Assembly: GCA_030692685.1 (NCBI GenBank)
Contig: JAUXZO010000167.1
Coordinates: forward strand, 1 to 35,546
Source: Acidovorax sp.
GTDB taxonomy: Bacteria > Pseudomonadota > Gammaproteobacteria > Burkholderiales > Burkholderiaceae_C
Direction of reading: 5' to 3'
DNA: 35,546 nt
Shown: one piece after another, positions 23,553 to 31,120 of the stretch
Position numbering within the stretch: the first letter of the stretch is position 1
Layout: each line of letters opens with the position of its first letter
Notes under the pieces: model-generated
The model's database searches: none
What the model saw: the letters and a program-made list of their open reading frames with translations, nothing else
What the model was told of the DNA's origin: nothing
Translations under genes and position numbers: made by a program

Positions 23553-25019
23553 GTGGTGTCTTCTCTATCGTCGGACGCTGATTTCGAGCACATGTTCGAT
23601 TTGGCGCCCGTGTCGCTTTGGCTTGAGGATTACAGCGCGCTCAAGCGGTTGTTTGACGGCTGGCGCGCCGAAGGGGTGACCGATATCCGGTCCCACCTTG
23701 CCCAGGATCTAACCCGTCTGCGTCAATGCAGCACATCGTTGCGCATCCTGCAGGTTAACAGCCGCACTCTGGAGCTATTCTCGGCGGACAGTCAGCAGCA
23801 TCTGGAGGCTAATCTAGACAAGGTCTTTCGCGACGACATGCACGACGCCGTGGTGCATGAGATGGCGCAACTGTGGGAGGGGAAGCTGCAGTTCTCCAAC
23901 CAGACCGTGAATTACGCACTCGATGGTCGGCGGCTGGATGTGCAGATACGCGCCCGGATCCTGCCCGGACATGAGAACGACTGGAGCCGCGTGCTGGTCT
24001 CGCTGGAAGACAACACCCATCAGCTCGAAAGTGCGAGACGCTTGCAGCGCAGCGAGCAATACGCCCGTGATCTGTTCGAACACTCGCCCGTGTCCTTGTG
24101 GGTCGAAGACTTCAGCGCGGTCAAGAATCTGCTCGATGGTGTGCGTGCGCAGGGTATCGGTGATTTCAAGACTTTCCTCAAGGTCCACCCGGAATTCGTG
24201 GTCCGCTGCATGCAGGAGATCCGGGTCATCGACGTCAACCAGCAGACGCTGCGCATGTTCGGTGCCTCCAGCAAGGAAGTGCTGCTTAACGGCATCGGCC
24301 GTGTCTTTCGTGGCGAAATGCACGAATCCTTTGCCGAGCAATTGCAGGACCTGTGGGATGGAAAAACTTTTCAGCAGCGTGAGGTGGTCAACTACTCGCT
24401 CTCGGGCGATGCAGTGAACATTCACATGCAGTTCTCGGTGCCTGACAGTCACATACACGACTGGGGCCTGGTGCTGCTGTCGCTGGTGGACATCACGGCC
24501 CGCAAGAAGGCCGAGGCCTACCTTGAGTACCTGGGCAAGCATGACGTGCTGACCCAGCTGCGCAACCGCGCCTTCTATGCCGAAGAGCTCAACCGGCTCA
24601 CGCGCAAGGGGCCCTGGCCGCTGTCCATCATCGCCATTGACCTCAACGGCCTCAAGGTCGTCAACGATGAGCAGGGCCACGCGGCCGGCGACTCCATGCT
24701 GCGCCGTGTGGGCGAGGTGCTGGCCAAGGCCGTGGATGCCCCGGCCTGTGCAGCACGCATCGGCGGCGACGAGTTCACCGTGCTGCTGCCGGGCACCGAC
24801 GAACGTGGCGCCCTGGCATTGCAGGAGCGCATCATCTCCATGCTGGACTTGAACAACCAGTTCTATCCTGGCCAGCACCTGAGCCTGGCCATGGGCATCG
24901 CGAGCTGCCAGTCCGGCGACGCTGTGGAGGCGGCCATCAATCGCGCCGACCAGGCCATGTACTCGGAAAAGAACCGCTACTACCAGCAAAAGAACATCGA
25001 CCGCCGGCAATCCATCTGA
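23553..25019 (+). CDS. Diguanylate cyclase with two tandem PAS domains
   Basis: A 488-residue cytoplasmic protein without membrane segments. Two PAS-like modules are visibly duplicated: MFDLAPVSLWLEDYSALKRL (about residue 12 onward) and LFEHSPVSLWVEDFSAVKNL (about residue 180 onward). Both carry a matching second half, with QVNSRTLELF and DVNQQTLRMF, then VFRDDMHDAV and VFRGEMHESF. A GGDEF domain follows, with intact active site in ARIGGDEFTVLL and the DPLT-equivalent HDVLTQLRNR. The RxxD inhibitory site expected just before it is not present, so product feedback is unlikely. GTG 23553 with GGAGG at 23540-23544 is preferred over TTG 23532. The ligand of the PAS pair is unknown. Confidence 0.93.
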   Translation: MVSSLSSDADFEHMFDLAPVSLWLEDYSALKRLFDGWRAEGVTDIRSHLAQDLTRLRQCSTSLRILQVNSRTLELFSADSQQHLEANLDKVFRDDMHDAVVHEMAQLWEGKLQFSNQTVNYALDGRRLDVQIRARILPGHENDWSRVLVSLEDNTHQLESARRLQRSEQYARDLFEHSPVSLWVEDFSAVKNLLDGVRAQGIGDFKTFLKVHPEFVVRCMQEIRVIDVNQQTLRMFGASSKEVLLNGIGRVFRGEMHESFAEQLQDLWDGKTFQQREVVNYSLSGDAVNIHMQFSVPDSHIHDWGLVLLSLVDITARKKAEAYLEYLGKHDVLTQLRNRAFYAEELNRLTRKGPWPLSIIAIDLNGLKVVNDEQGHAAGDSMLRRVGEVLAKAVDAPACAARIGGDEFTVLLPGTDERGALALQERIISMLDLNNQFYPGQHLSLAMGIASCQSGDAVEAAINRADQAMYSEKNRYYQQKNIDRRQSI

Positions 25020-25093
25020 GCCCGTGCGGCGGGGCAAGGCGTGCTATGCGGGTGCGCACCCCATGCCAGCGCCACCGTGGAACTGGCTTTGCC

Positions 25094-25147
25094 AGGCCAG
25101 GGGTGGCGTCCCCCTTGGGGGGATGGCGCGAAGCGCCTCAGGGGGGG
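25094..25147. repeat. Two-hairpin G/C-rich repeat, diverged single copy
   Basis: Contains cccccttgggggg, then atGGCGCgaaGCGCC, then tcaggggggg. This is the same layout as the 83-bp tandem units at 12886-13134: a C6/G6 hairpin, a short hairpin with a CGAAG loop, then a G-run. It lies in the convergent gap between the diguanylate cyclase and the exporter, and includes the exporter's last codons and stop. It may serve as a terminator. Confidence 0.6.
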
Positions 25148-26373
25148 CTCATTGCTATGCGGCCGATTTCAGGCCAGCGGTGGTGCAGGTAGATCCAGGC
25201 CAGCATGCCGACGCCCATCATCAACAGCGATGACAGGGCCAGCAATATGGTCGAATGCATCACAAGCGGCGCAATGACGCCGGCCACCAGGCCATTGGCC
25301 GTTGAGCCCACGAAGGCCTGCATCGAGGAGGCCATGCCCCGGCGCTCTGGGTACAGGTCCAGCACCAGCAGTGTCACCACCGGCACCATGAGTGCCCAGC
25401 CAAAGGCAAATACCGCAATCGGCAGCAGTGCCCACCATGCATGCGGTGGGAACAGCAGGTTGGCCGCCAGGTTCAGCACCGCCACCGAGAGCATGATCAC
25501 GAACCCGTGGCGGATCTGGCGCTTGGGCGCAATGCGCCCGGCCAGCCGCCCGCTGAGCCAGGCCCCGCCCATGATGCCCGAGATGGTGAGGATGAAGAAC
25601 CAGAAGAACTGCGTGGGCGCCAGCGACAGGTGGTCGCCCAGAAAAGCTGGCGCCGACAGCACGTACAGGAACATGCCGTTGAATGGCACGCCGCTGGCCA
25701 GCGCCAGCAGCACGAAGCGGGCGCTGGAGCCCAGCTGCGCATAGCCCTGCATCAGGTGGGGTACGTTGAAGGGCTGGCGCTGATCGATGTGCAGCGTTTC
25801 CGGCAGCAGCCGGAAGTTGGCCGTCCACAGCACCACGCCCACCAGGGTCAGGAACCAGAAGATGCTGTGCCAGCCGGTGTGCACGAACAGCCAGCCGCCG
25901 ATGATGGGTGCAATCGCCGGGGCCACGCCAAAGTAGATCGTGACCTGGCTCATCACCTTCTGCGCCTGCGCGGGCGGGAACATGTCGCGGATCACGGCGC
26001 GCGAGACCACGATGCCCGCGCCCGCAGACAGTCCCTGCAGTGCGCGGAACACCACCAGTTGCCCGATGGTCTCCGACAGCGCGCAACCCGCCGAGGCCAG
26101 CGTGAAAACCGCGATGCCCCAGAGAATCACTGGCCGACGACCAAAGCTGTCGGCCAGTGCGCCGTGGAATAGGCTCATGAAGGCAAAGCCGAACAGGTAG
26201 GCCGACAGCGTCTGCTGCATCTCCACCGGCGTGGCACCCAGCGCCACCGCGATGCCTGAAAACGCCGGGATGTAGGTGTCGATGGAGAACGGCCCCAGCA
26301 TGCCCAGCACCGCCAGCAGCACCGCCAAGGCCCAACGGGGTGCTTTCCAGAGCAGATGTGCTTGTGGGTTCAT
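25138..26373 (-). CDS. Bcr/CflA-family multidrug efflux MFS transporter
   Basis: A 411-residue major-facilitator transporter with 12 predicted helices. It shows the DHA1 start LGMLGPFSIDTYIPAFSGIA, motif A in GALADSFGRRPVILWG, FRALQGLSAGAGIVVSRAVIRD (motif C-like segment typical of Bcr/CflA), and IYFGVAPAIAPIIGGWL. These mark the drug-resistance branch with bicyclomycin, chloramphenicol and sulfonamide exporters. The actual substrate is unknown. ATG 26373 (MNPQAHLLW) is preferred over a start at 26442 that would lie within the tRNA terminator. The C-terminal residues MSPP and the stop lie inside the G/C-rich repeat at 25094-25147. Confidence 0.93.
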   Translation of the reverse strand: MNPQAHLLWKAPRWALAVLLAVLGMLGPFSIDTYIPAFSGIAVALGATPVEMQQTLSAYLFGFAFMSLFHGALADSFGRRPVILWGIAVFTLASAGCALSETIGQLVVFRALQGLSAGAGIVVSRAVIRDMFPPAQAQKVMSQVTIYFGVAPAIAPIIGGWLFVHTGWHSIFWFLTLVGVVLWTANFRLLPETLHIDQRQPFNVPHLMQGYAQLGSSARFVLLALASGVPFNGMFLYVLSAPAFLGDHLSLAPTQFFWFFILTISGIMGGAWLSGRLAGRIAPKRQIRHGFVIMLSVAVLNLAANLLFPPHAWWALLPIAVFAFGWALMVPVVTLLVLDLYPERRGMASSMQAFVGSTANGLVAGVIAPLVMHSTILLALSSLLMMGVGMLAWIYLHHRWPEIGRIAMSPP

Positions 26374-26401
26374 CGATTGATGGTACGTTGCGCTGGCAAT
26401 A

Positions 26402-26436
26402 AAAAAGCCTGCTACTTGAGGTAGCAGGCTTTTTAT
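26402..26436. terminator. Intrinsic terminator of tRNA-Lys
   Basis: AAAAAGCCTGCTAC pairs perfectly with GTAGCAGGCTTTTT around TTGAG. It carries A-runs and T-runs on both sides, so it works in either direction. It lies 18 bases beyond the tRNA 3' end. Confidence 0.88.
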
Positions 26437-26453
26437 GCCCAAGGGCTTTGATT

Positions 26454-26529
26454 TGGTGGGTCCTGACAGATTCGAACTGTCGACCTACGGATTAAGAGTC
26501 CGCTGCTCTACCAGCTGAGCTAAGAACCC
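26454..26529 (-). tRNA. tRNA-Lys (anticodon CTT)
   Basis: A 76-base tRNA including an encoded CCA. The acceptor stem GGGTTCT pairs with AGGACCC (one T-G pair). The D arm AGCTCAGCTGGTAGAGC, the anticodon stem-loop CGGACTCTTAATCCG with CTT in the loop, and the T arm GACAGTTCGAATCTGTC are all complete. CTT reads AAG lysine codons, which dominate in this GC-rich genome. Confidence 0.97.
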
Positions 26530-26566
26530 AAATCTAAAATTTTTCTGCGTTAAAGCAGAGCCTCGA

Positions 26567-26596
26567 ATTATGCATCATTTTTTTGGTGCTTGGCAA
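26567..26596 (-). promoter_or_regulatory. Probable promoter of tRNA-Lys
   Basis: On the minus strand TTGCCA (26596-26591), an 18-base spacer and CATAAT (26572-26567). Transcription would begin about 30 bases before the mature tRNA, with a small hairpin in the leader. Confidence 0.6.
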
Positions 26597-26608
26597 GCGG
26601 GTCTCAAT

Positions 26609-27493
26609 TTATTGCATCGCATTGCGGCTGGCAAGCTCAACAAAAAGTCCGCTGTGGTCCAGCTCGCCCAGTCCGTGTTCGATACCTTCTGCGTACAGGT
26701 TTTCGAAAAGTGTTGTGATGGGTGCGTCAAAGCCAATCTCGCCTGCAGTGGCGAGGGCGTTTCGTATGTCTTTGAGTTGCACCGCCATGCGGCCGCGTGG
26801 GGCGAAATCGCGTTCCACCATGCGCTGGCCGTGCAGTTGCAGGATGCGGCTGTCGGCAAATCCGCCGCTGATGGCCTCGCGCACCTTGGCCATGTCAGCA
26901 CCGCCTTTGGCGGCAAACAGCAGGGCCTCGGCCACGGCACCGATGGTGATGCCGACGATCATCTGGTTGGCTAACTTGGTCAACTGGCCTGCGCCATGGG
27001 GGCCTACGTGGGTGGCGCGGCCAAAGGCGGCAAACACCGGTTGTGCCCGCACAAAGTCTTCTGAGCGCCCCCCCACGAGGATGGCGAGCGTTCCGTTTTC
27101 AGCGCCCACCGTACCGCCGGACACCGGTGCATCCAGGTGCGTCAAACCCATTTCCCCCAGTCGTGCTGCATGGTCGCGGGCTTCGCGGGGCTGGATGGAC
27201 GCCATGTCGATAAACAGTGCGCCCTTGCGCATGGCCTGTGCAGCGCCCGTCTCAAACAGCACCTTTCCCACCACGGGGCCATTCTCCAGCAGACTGACCA
27301 CCATGTCGGCGCCGCGTACCGCATCGGCCGCGGTGGAGTGCACGGCAATGCCAAATGCCTCCAACGGCTCGGCTTTTGCGCGTGTGCGGTTCCAGGCGTG
27401 AACCTGGTGCCCGGCCTCCTGCAGGCGGCACGCCATGGGGCGCCCCATCAGGCCGATGCCCAAAACAGCGATGCGAAGCGGTGTGGTTGTCAT
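26609..27493 (-). CDS. NAD(P)-dependent 3-hydroxyisobutyrate dehydrogenase/tartronate semialdehyde reductase-family protein
   Basis: A 294-residue beta-hydroxyacid dehydrogenase. The Rossmann motif IAVLGIGLMGRPMACRL lies at about 7-23, the substrate signature HLDAPVSGGTVGAENGTLAIL in the middle, and the catalytic lysine in GAGQLTKLANQMIVG. The family covers 3-hydroxyisobutyrate dehydrogenase, 2-hydroxy-3-oxopropionate reductase (GlxR/GarR) and glyoxylate reductases; the sequence alone does not separate them. ATG 27493 is preferred, with GAGAA upstream on the minus strand. It diverges from the alpha/beta hydrolase gene, with no glyoxylate or valine-degradation genes in view. Confidence 0.88.
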   Translation of the reverse strand: MTTTPLRIAVLGIGLMGRPMACRLQEAGHQVHAWNRTRAKAEPLEAFGIAVHSTAADAVRGADMVVSLLENGPVVGKVLFETGAAQAMRKGALFIDMASIQPREARDHAARLGEMGLTHLDAPVSGGTVGAENGTLAILVGGRSEDFVRAQPVFAAFGRATHVGPHGAGQLTKLANQMIVGITIGAVAEALLFAAKGGADMAKVREAISGGFADSRILQLHGQRMVERDFAPRGRMAVQLKDIRNALATAGEIGFDAPITTLFENLYAEGIEHGLGELDHSGLFVELASRNAMQ

Positions 27494-27637
27494 GGCGTCA
27501 TTCTCTTTTTTGAATGTTGTCTCTGAACGCATCATGGGCTTTTTTGGTGCGTGTCCCTGTCATGGAGCTTGCAGCATGGCGCAATTGCAAAGATGATGAC
27601 CGCCCAATAAGGGTTTCACCCAAAGGAGACTTCACTC

Positions 27638-28528
27638 ATGACCTTGCCCCTGCACGACCCCGCCTGGCTGGAGCGCATGTACAACAACCGCGCGCTGGTG
27701 CCAGATCACATGGACTACCTTCAGCGCTGGGCCCACGACTCTGCCCAGGTGCGCGCCAATCTGCCTTGTGTACTGGATGCGCCCTATGGCACGGGGGTTG
27801 GGGAAACGCTAGACATATTTCCGTCTGCGCCTGGGTCCGGTCCAGCGGGGGCACCTGTCCCGGTGCTGGTTTTCGTTCACGGTGGCTACTGGCGGGCCCT
27901 GGACAAGTCCGACCATTCCTTCGTCGCGCCACCGTTCACGCAGGCGGGCTTCTGTGTGGTGGTCGTCAACTATGCGCTGTGCCCTGGCACACCAGAGGCT
28001 CCCGTGACGATTCCGCACATCCTGAGGCAGATGGAAAAAGCGTTGGGCTGGGTGTGGCAACACATTGCGACCCATGGAGGCGACCCCAAGCGCATCACCG
28101 TGGCCGGGCATTCGGCCGGGGGGCATCTGGCGGCCATGCTGCTGACCAGTGCCTGGTCGCTGATTGGGAATGGCTTGCCGGATGGACTGGTGCGCAATGC
28201 GCTTTCAATTTCGGGCGTCCATGATCTCGACCCCATCATGTATACGCCCATGTTGCAGTCTGTTCTGAACCTGACCGAGCAGCAGGTGCTGCAATGCAGC
28301 CCAGCCCGGCTTTTGGAACCTCCTGTGGGCCAGTTGTATTGCGTAGTCGGTGGCGACGAAAGCCCAGAGTTTCTACGGCAGAACCAGCTGATGCAGAACG
28401 CCTGGGGCAGCCACTTTGTGCCCCGCAGCCAAGCCTTGCCAGGGCTGCACCACTTCAGCATCGTGGATGCCTTGGCGAAACCCGGACATGACCTGCACCA
28501 CATCGCGCTGAACCTGCTGCGCGCCTGA
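27638..28528 (+). CDS. Alpha/beta hydrolase, arylformamidase/esterase-like
   Basis: A 296-residue hydrolase of the HGG (hormone-sensitive-lipase/kynurenine formamidase-like) group. The oxyanion motif HGGYW lies around residues 88-92, the nucleophile elbow GHSAGG around residues 165-170, and an aspartate/histidine pair near the C-terminus (VVGGDESPEFLRQ and LPGLHHFSIVDAL) completes the triad. The N-terminus WLERMYNNRALVPDH matches arylformamidase-like esterases. No kynurenine-pathway gene lies nearby, so tryptophan breakdown is only one option. AAAGGAG upstream of ATG 27638 supports the start. Confidence 0.87.
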   Translation: MTLPLHDPAWLERMYNNRALVPDHMDYLQRWAHDSAQVRANLPCVLDAPYGTGVGETLDIFPSAPGSGPAGAPVPVLVFVHGGYWRALDKSDHSFVAPPFTQAGFCVVVVNYALCPGTPEAPVTIPHILRQMEKALGWVWQHIATHGGDPKRITVAGHSAGGHLAAMLLTSAWSLIGNGLPDGLVRNALSISGVHDLDPIMYTPMLQSVLNLTEQQVLQCSPARLLEPPVGQLYCVVGGDESPEFLRQNQLMQNAWGSHFVPRSQALPGLHHFSIVDALAKPGHDLHHIALNLLRA

Positions 28529-28554
28529 CCCTTGGCTCGCAGCAAACGCCGGGT

Positions 28555-29532
28555 TCACATCAACAGGTGCTCGCCCGCGTTGTCGCCGCCCAGAATCACA
28601 TAGTTCACCTTGCGGACATCCATCAGCTTTTTGCCACCCGCATAGCTGATGGAGCTTTGCACGTCCTGCTCCATCTCGATCAGCGTGTTGGCCAGCTTGC
28701 CCTTGATGGGCTCCAGGATGCGCTTGCCTTCGACATGCTTGTACTCGCCCTTGTTGAAGTCGCTGGCCGAGCCGTAGTACTCCTTGAACAGTTCGCCGTC
28801 TACTTCCACTGTTTCACCAGGCGACTCTTCATGGCCCGCAAACAGCGAGCCGATCATCACCATGCTGGCGCCAAAGCGGATGCTCTTGGCGATGTCACCG
28901 TGGCTGCGAATACCGCCGTCGGCAATGATGGGCTTGGTGGCCACGCGGGCACACCATTTCAGGGCCGACAGTTGCCAGCCGCCCGTGCCAAATCCGGTCT
29001 TGAGCTTGGTAATACACACCTTGCCCGGGCCCACCCCCACCTTCGTGGCGTCGGCGCCCCAGTTTTCCAGGTCAATGATGGCTTCGGGCGTGGCCACGTT
29101 GCCTGCAATCACAAAGGCCTTGGGCAGCTTCGCCTTCAAGTAACCAATCATGTTTTTCACGCTGTCAGCATGGCCATGAGCGATGTCGATGGTGATGTAT
29201 TCGGGCGTGAGGCCCAGGGTCACCAGCTGATCCACGGTGTCGTAGTCGGGCTTTTTCACACCCAGTGAGATCGACGCGTAGCAGCCCTTGGCGTGCATGT
29301 CCTTGACGAACTGGATGTTGTCCAGGTCGAACCGGTGCATTACATAAAAGTAGCCGTTCTCGGCCATCCAGGCGCAGATTTTTTCGTCCACCACCGTTTT
29401 CATGTTGGCGGGCACCACCGGGATGCGGAACGAGCGGCCCCCCAGTTCCACGCTGGCGTCGCATTCAGAGCGGCTTTCCACGCGGCATTTGCGTGGCAGC
29501 AGCAGGACGTTGTCGTAGTCGAAAATTTCCAT
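28555..29532 (-). CDS. guaC: GMP reductase (GuaC, Firmicute-like type)
   Basis: A 325-residue NADPH-dependent GMP reductase, converting GMP to IMP and ammonia. It begins [20 protein letters not shown], then shows [12 protein letters not shown], the catalytic cysteine in [40 protein letters not shown] and [17 protein letters not shown]. The stretch after the cysteine agrees with the Bacillus-type enzyme rather than the E. coli type. ATG 29532 with GGAG upstream on the minus strand is preferred over longer frames. It stands alone, with no purine genes adjacent. The 204 bases upstream (29533-29736) hold its promoter region, but I see no clear motif. Confidence 0.95.
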   Translation of the reverse strand: MEIFDYDNVLLLPRKCRVESRSECDASVELGGRSFRIPVVPANMKTVVDEKICAWMAENGYFYVMHRFDLDNIQFVKDMHAKGCYASISLGVKKPDYDTVDQLVTLGLTPEYITIDIAHGHADSVKNMIGYLKAKLPKAFVIAGNVATPEAIIDLENWGADATKVGVGPGKVCITKLKTGFGTGGWQLSALKWCARVATKPIIADGGIRSHGDIAKSIRFGASMVMIGSLFAGHEESPGETVEVDGELFKEYYGSASDFNKGEYKHVEGKRILEPIKGKLANTLIEMEQDVQSSISYAGGKKLMDVRKVNYVILGGDNAGEHLLM

Positions 29533-29736
29533 CAGATTCCAAGCTCCATCAAAGGACGCAGCAAAACGATTTCTGCTGCGGTGGGCGCTTGGCTTGGGAC
29601 CGGCTTTGCGGGAGTGAGCGTGACAGCCACTCCGAACCCTGCTGAGCGCAGGCACAAAAAAACCGGACGTCAAGAAACTTGGGCCCGGTGATTGATTCTA
29701 CCCGCCTCAAAAATGGCCGTCATAACGGTGGCGGTA

Positions 29737-30426
29737 TTACCTGCATACAGATTGGGCCCCTGCGACGAGGCGCCCTTGGGCATCTTGCACCCAGCCCACG
29801 AGGCGTAGCCGTTCTGATTGCGCGCCATCCGGAATGCGCATGGGCCGGTTTTCCATCCAGGTACGCGACCCTTTGGCGCCTGCGCCTTCGTCCCGCTGCC
29901 ATACGCCGTGCAAGCTATTTCGCACCAGATTGCGAGGTACCGGGCTGCCCTCCACGCCCACTGGTATGGCCTCCACCAAAAGCATCGTGAAATGGTAGCT
30001 GGTAGCAGTGTTGTCGGGCTGAGTGAAGCGAATGCCGGTCCCCAGATAGTCATTGAAGGCCGGTCCCTCTGCAACGCGCAACTGACCAGATGCAACCGTT
30101 GGGCTCCCTGTGTCTGTGATGTAGCTGTCTGTCTGCTCGGGGATGGGGCGCTTCAGTTCCTGAAGACGTATCAGCGCGTCACGGGTTGCGGCCGCTGACA
30201 AGGGTGCGTCATCACCCATCCGGGCCGGGACCACCCAATCAACTACCAACGCCGAGGGCCCAGGGACATGGGAGGGTGCGCTGATCCAGCAAGTGTCGCA
30301 ATCCGCATTGATGAAGCGTTCGTACACCGCGACAGCGCTGGGTTGTCCATCGCTGGAACAGGTCGACTGGGCAGTGACCAACACCGGCGCACCGGCCAAG
30401 ATGGCAAGAGTGAAAAAGGCTCGCAT
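29737..30426 (-). CDS. Uncharacterised exported protein, four-cysteine
   Basis: A 229-residue protein with a signal peptide (MRAFFTLAILAGAPVLVTAQ, likely cleaved at VTA-Q). I do not recognise the family. The mature part opens STCSSDGQPSAVAVYERFIN and contains a CxxC pair in DCDTCW about 25 residues on, distantly like the start of DUF1223 or thioredoxin-fold proteins, then a mostly beta-rich, polar stretch and a last cysteine at the C-terminus (SVCR). It follows the lipoprotein gene by 11 bases and is probably translated from the same message. ATG 30426 is chosen because the signal peptide starts there; an earlier ATG at 30459 would overlap the lipoprotein stop. Confidence 0.6.
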   Translation of the reverse strand: MRAFFTLAILAGAPVLVTAQSTCSSDGQPSAVAVYERFINADCDTCWISAPSHVPGPSALVVDWVVPARMGDDAPLSAAATRDALIRLQELKRPIPEQTDSYITDTGSPTVASGQLRVAEGPAFNDYLGTGIRFTQPDNTATSYHFTMLLVEAIPVGVEGSPVPRNLVRNSLHGVWQRDEGAGAKGSRTWMENRPMRIPDGAQSERLRLVGWVQDAQGRLVAGAQSVCR

Positions 30427-30437
30427 GGCAAACCCGG

Positions 30438-31046
30438 TCACAAAAGCGTGGGGGTGCATTCTGGTGGCAGGGGCGGGGCGGTGGGGAACACCGGTCCCGG
30501 CCTGCACGGGTCGGGTACTGGCACCTGCTGAACGCTGCTGGTGTATTCCTCTTTGGCGATCTGTTCGGCTGTGTTGTCCTGCATGTAAGCGCTGAAAGAG
30601 TACGAAAACGCAGTCAAGTTTTGGGCGTCCACGCTGAAGCCGTATTTGCACGAGGCTTCCTGCGCCCACAACTGGCTGCTCGAATATGCCGCCATCCCTT
30701 TTGCCTCAATCTGGGGCACGTAATGAGACTGCAGAACCCAAAGGTTGCTCCAGACTTGGTGCTGCGTCAGCCCAGCGGCATTGCGCAGCGGCTTGTCTAC
30801 TTTTTGAACCTCAACGGGGGGCCAACTGCGCGGGCCAACGGTCTCTGCGGGCCATACAAACGGCTTAATGTTTGCAGCCATCCACGCGCATACGGTGGCG
30901 TCGGGTGTGTAGGTCAGCGAAGGGGCTGGCATGTTGACCGGAGGGGGCTCGGCGGGTGTGTCGCTGTTGCCGCCTCCGCAAGCCGACAGGCCCATGCAAA
31001 CACTTGTCGTCCATACAAGGCTTTGTCTGAAGATGTTGCGACTCAC
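30438..31046 (-). CDS. Uncharacterised lipoprotein
   Basis: A 202-residue predicted lipoprotein. The lipobox LSAC puts the lipidated cysteine at residue 23, followed by GGGNSDTPAEPPP, a flexible linker. The rest carries four more cysteines (in VCAW, SCKYG, DPCRP and ECTP), tryptophan-rich segments (HQVWSNLWVLQSHYVPQ), and a proline-rich C-terminus. No family is recognised. Residue +2 after the cysteine is glycine, so Lol export to the outer membrane is expected. The start is GTG 31046 with AAAGG upstream. It heads a two-gene leftward group with the exported protein, divergent from the UvrD helicase with 74 bases between. Confidence 0.7.
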   Translation of the reverse strand: MSRNIFRQSLVWTTSVCMGLSACGGGNSDTPAEPPPVNMPAPSLTYTPDATVCAWMAANIKPFVWPAETVGPRSWPPVEVQKVDKPLRNAAGLTQHQVWSNLWVLQSHYVPQIEAKGMAAYSSSQLWAQEASCKYGFSVDAQNLTAFSYSFSAYMQDNTAEQIAKEEYTSSVQQVPVPDPCRPGPVFPTAPPLPPECTPTLL

Positions 31047-31120
31047 TGTCTACCTTTCTTTGTACGTATCAAGTTACCCGGGATTTTCGGGTTCGAAGCG
31101 TGACTTTCTACAATGGCCGC

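Noticed and set aside
29990..30035. Possible element copy in the exported-protein gene (gtagctggtagcagtg)
   Set aside because: Only a short similarity to the tagctg block; no core palindrome or tail.
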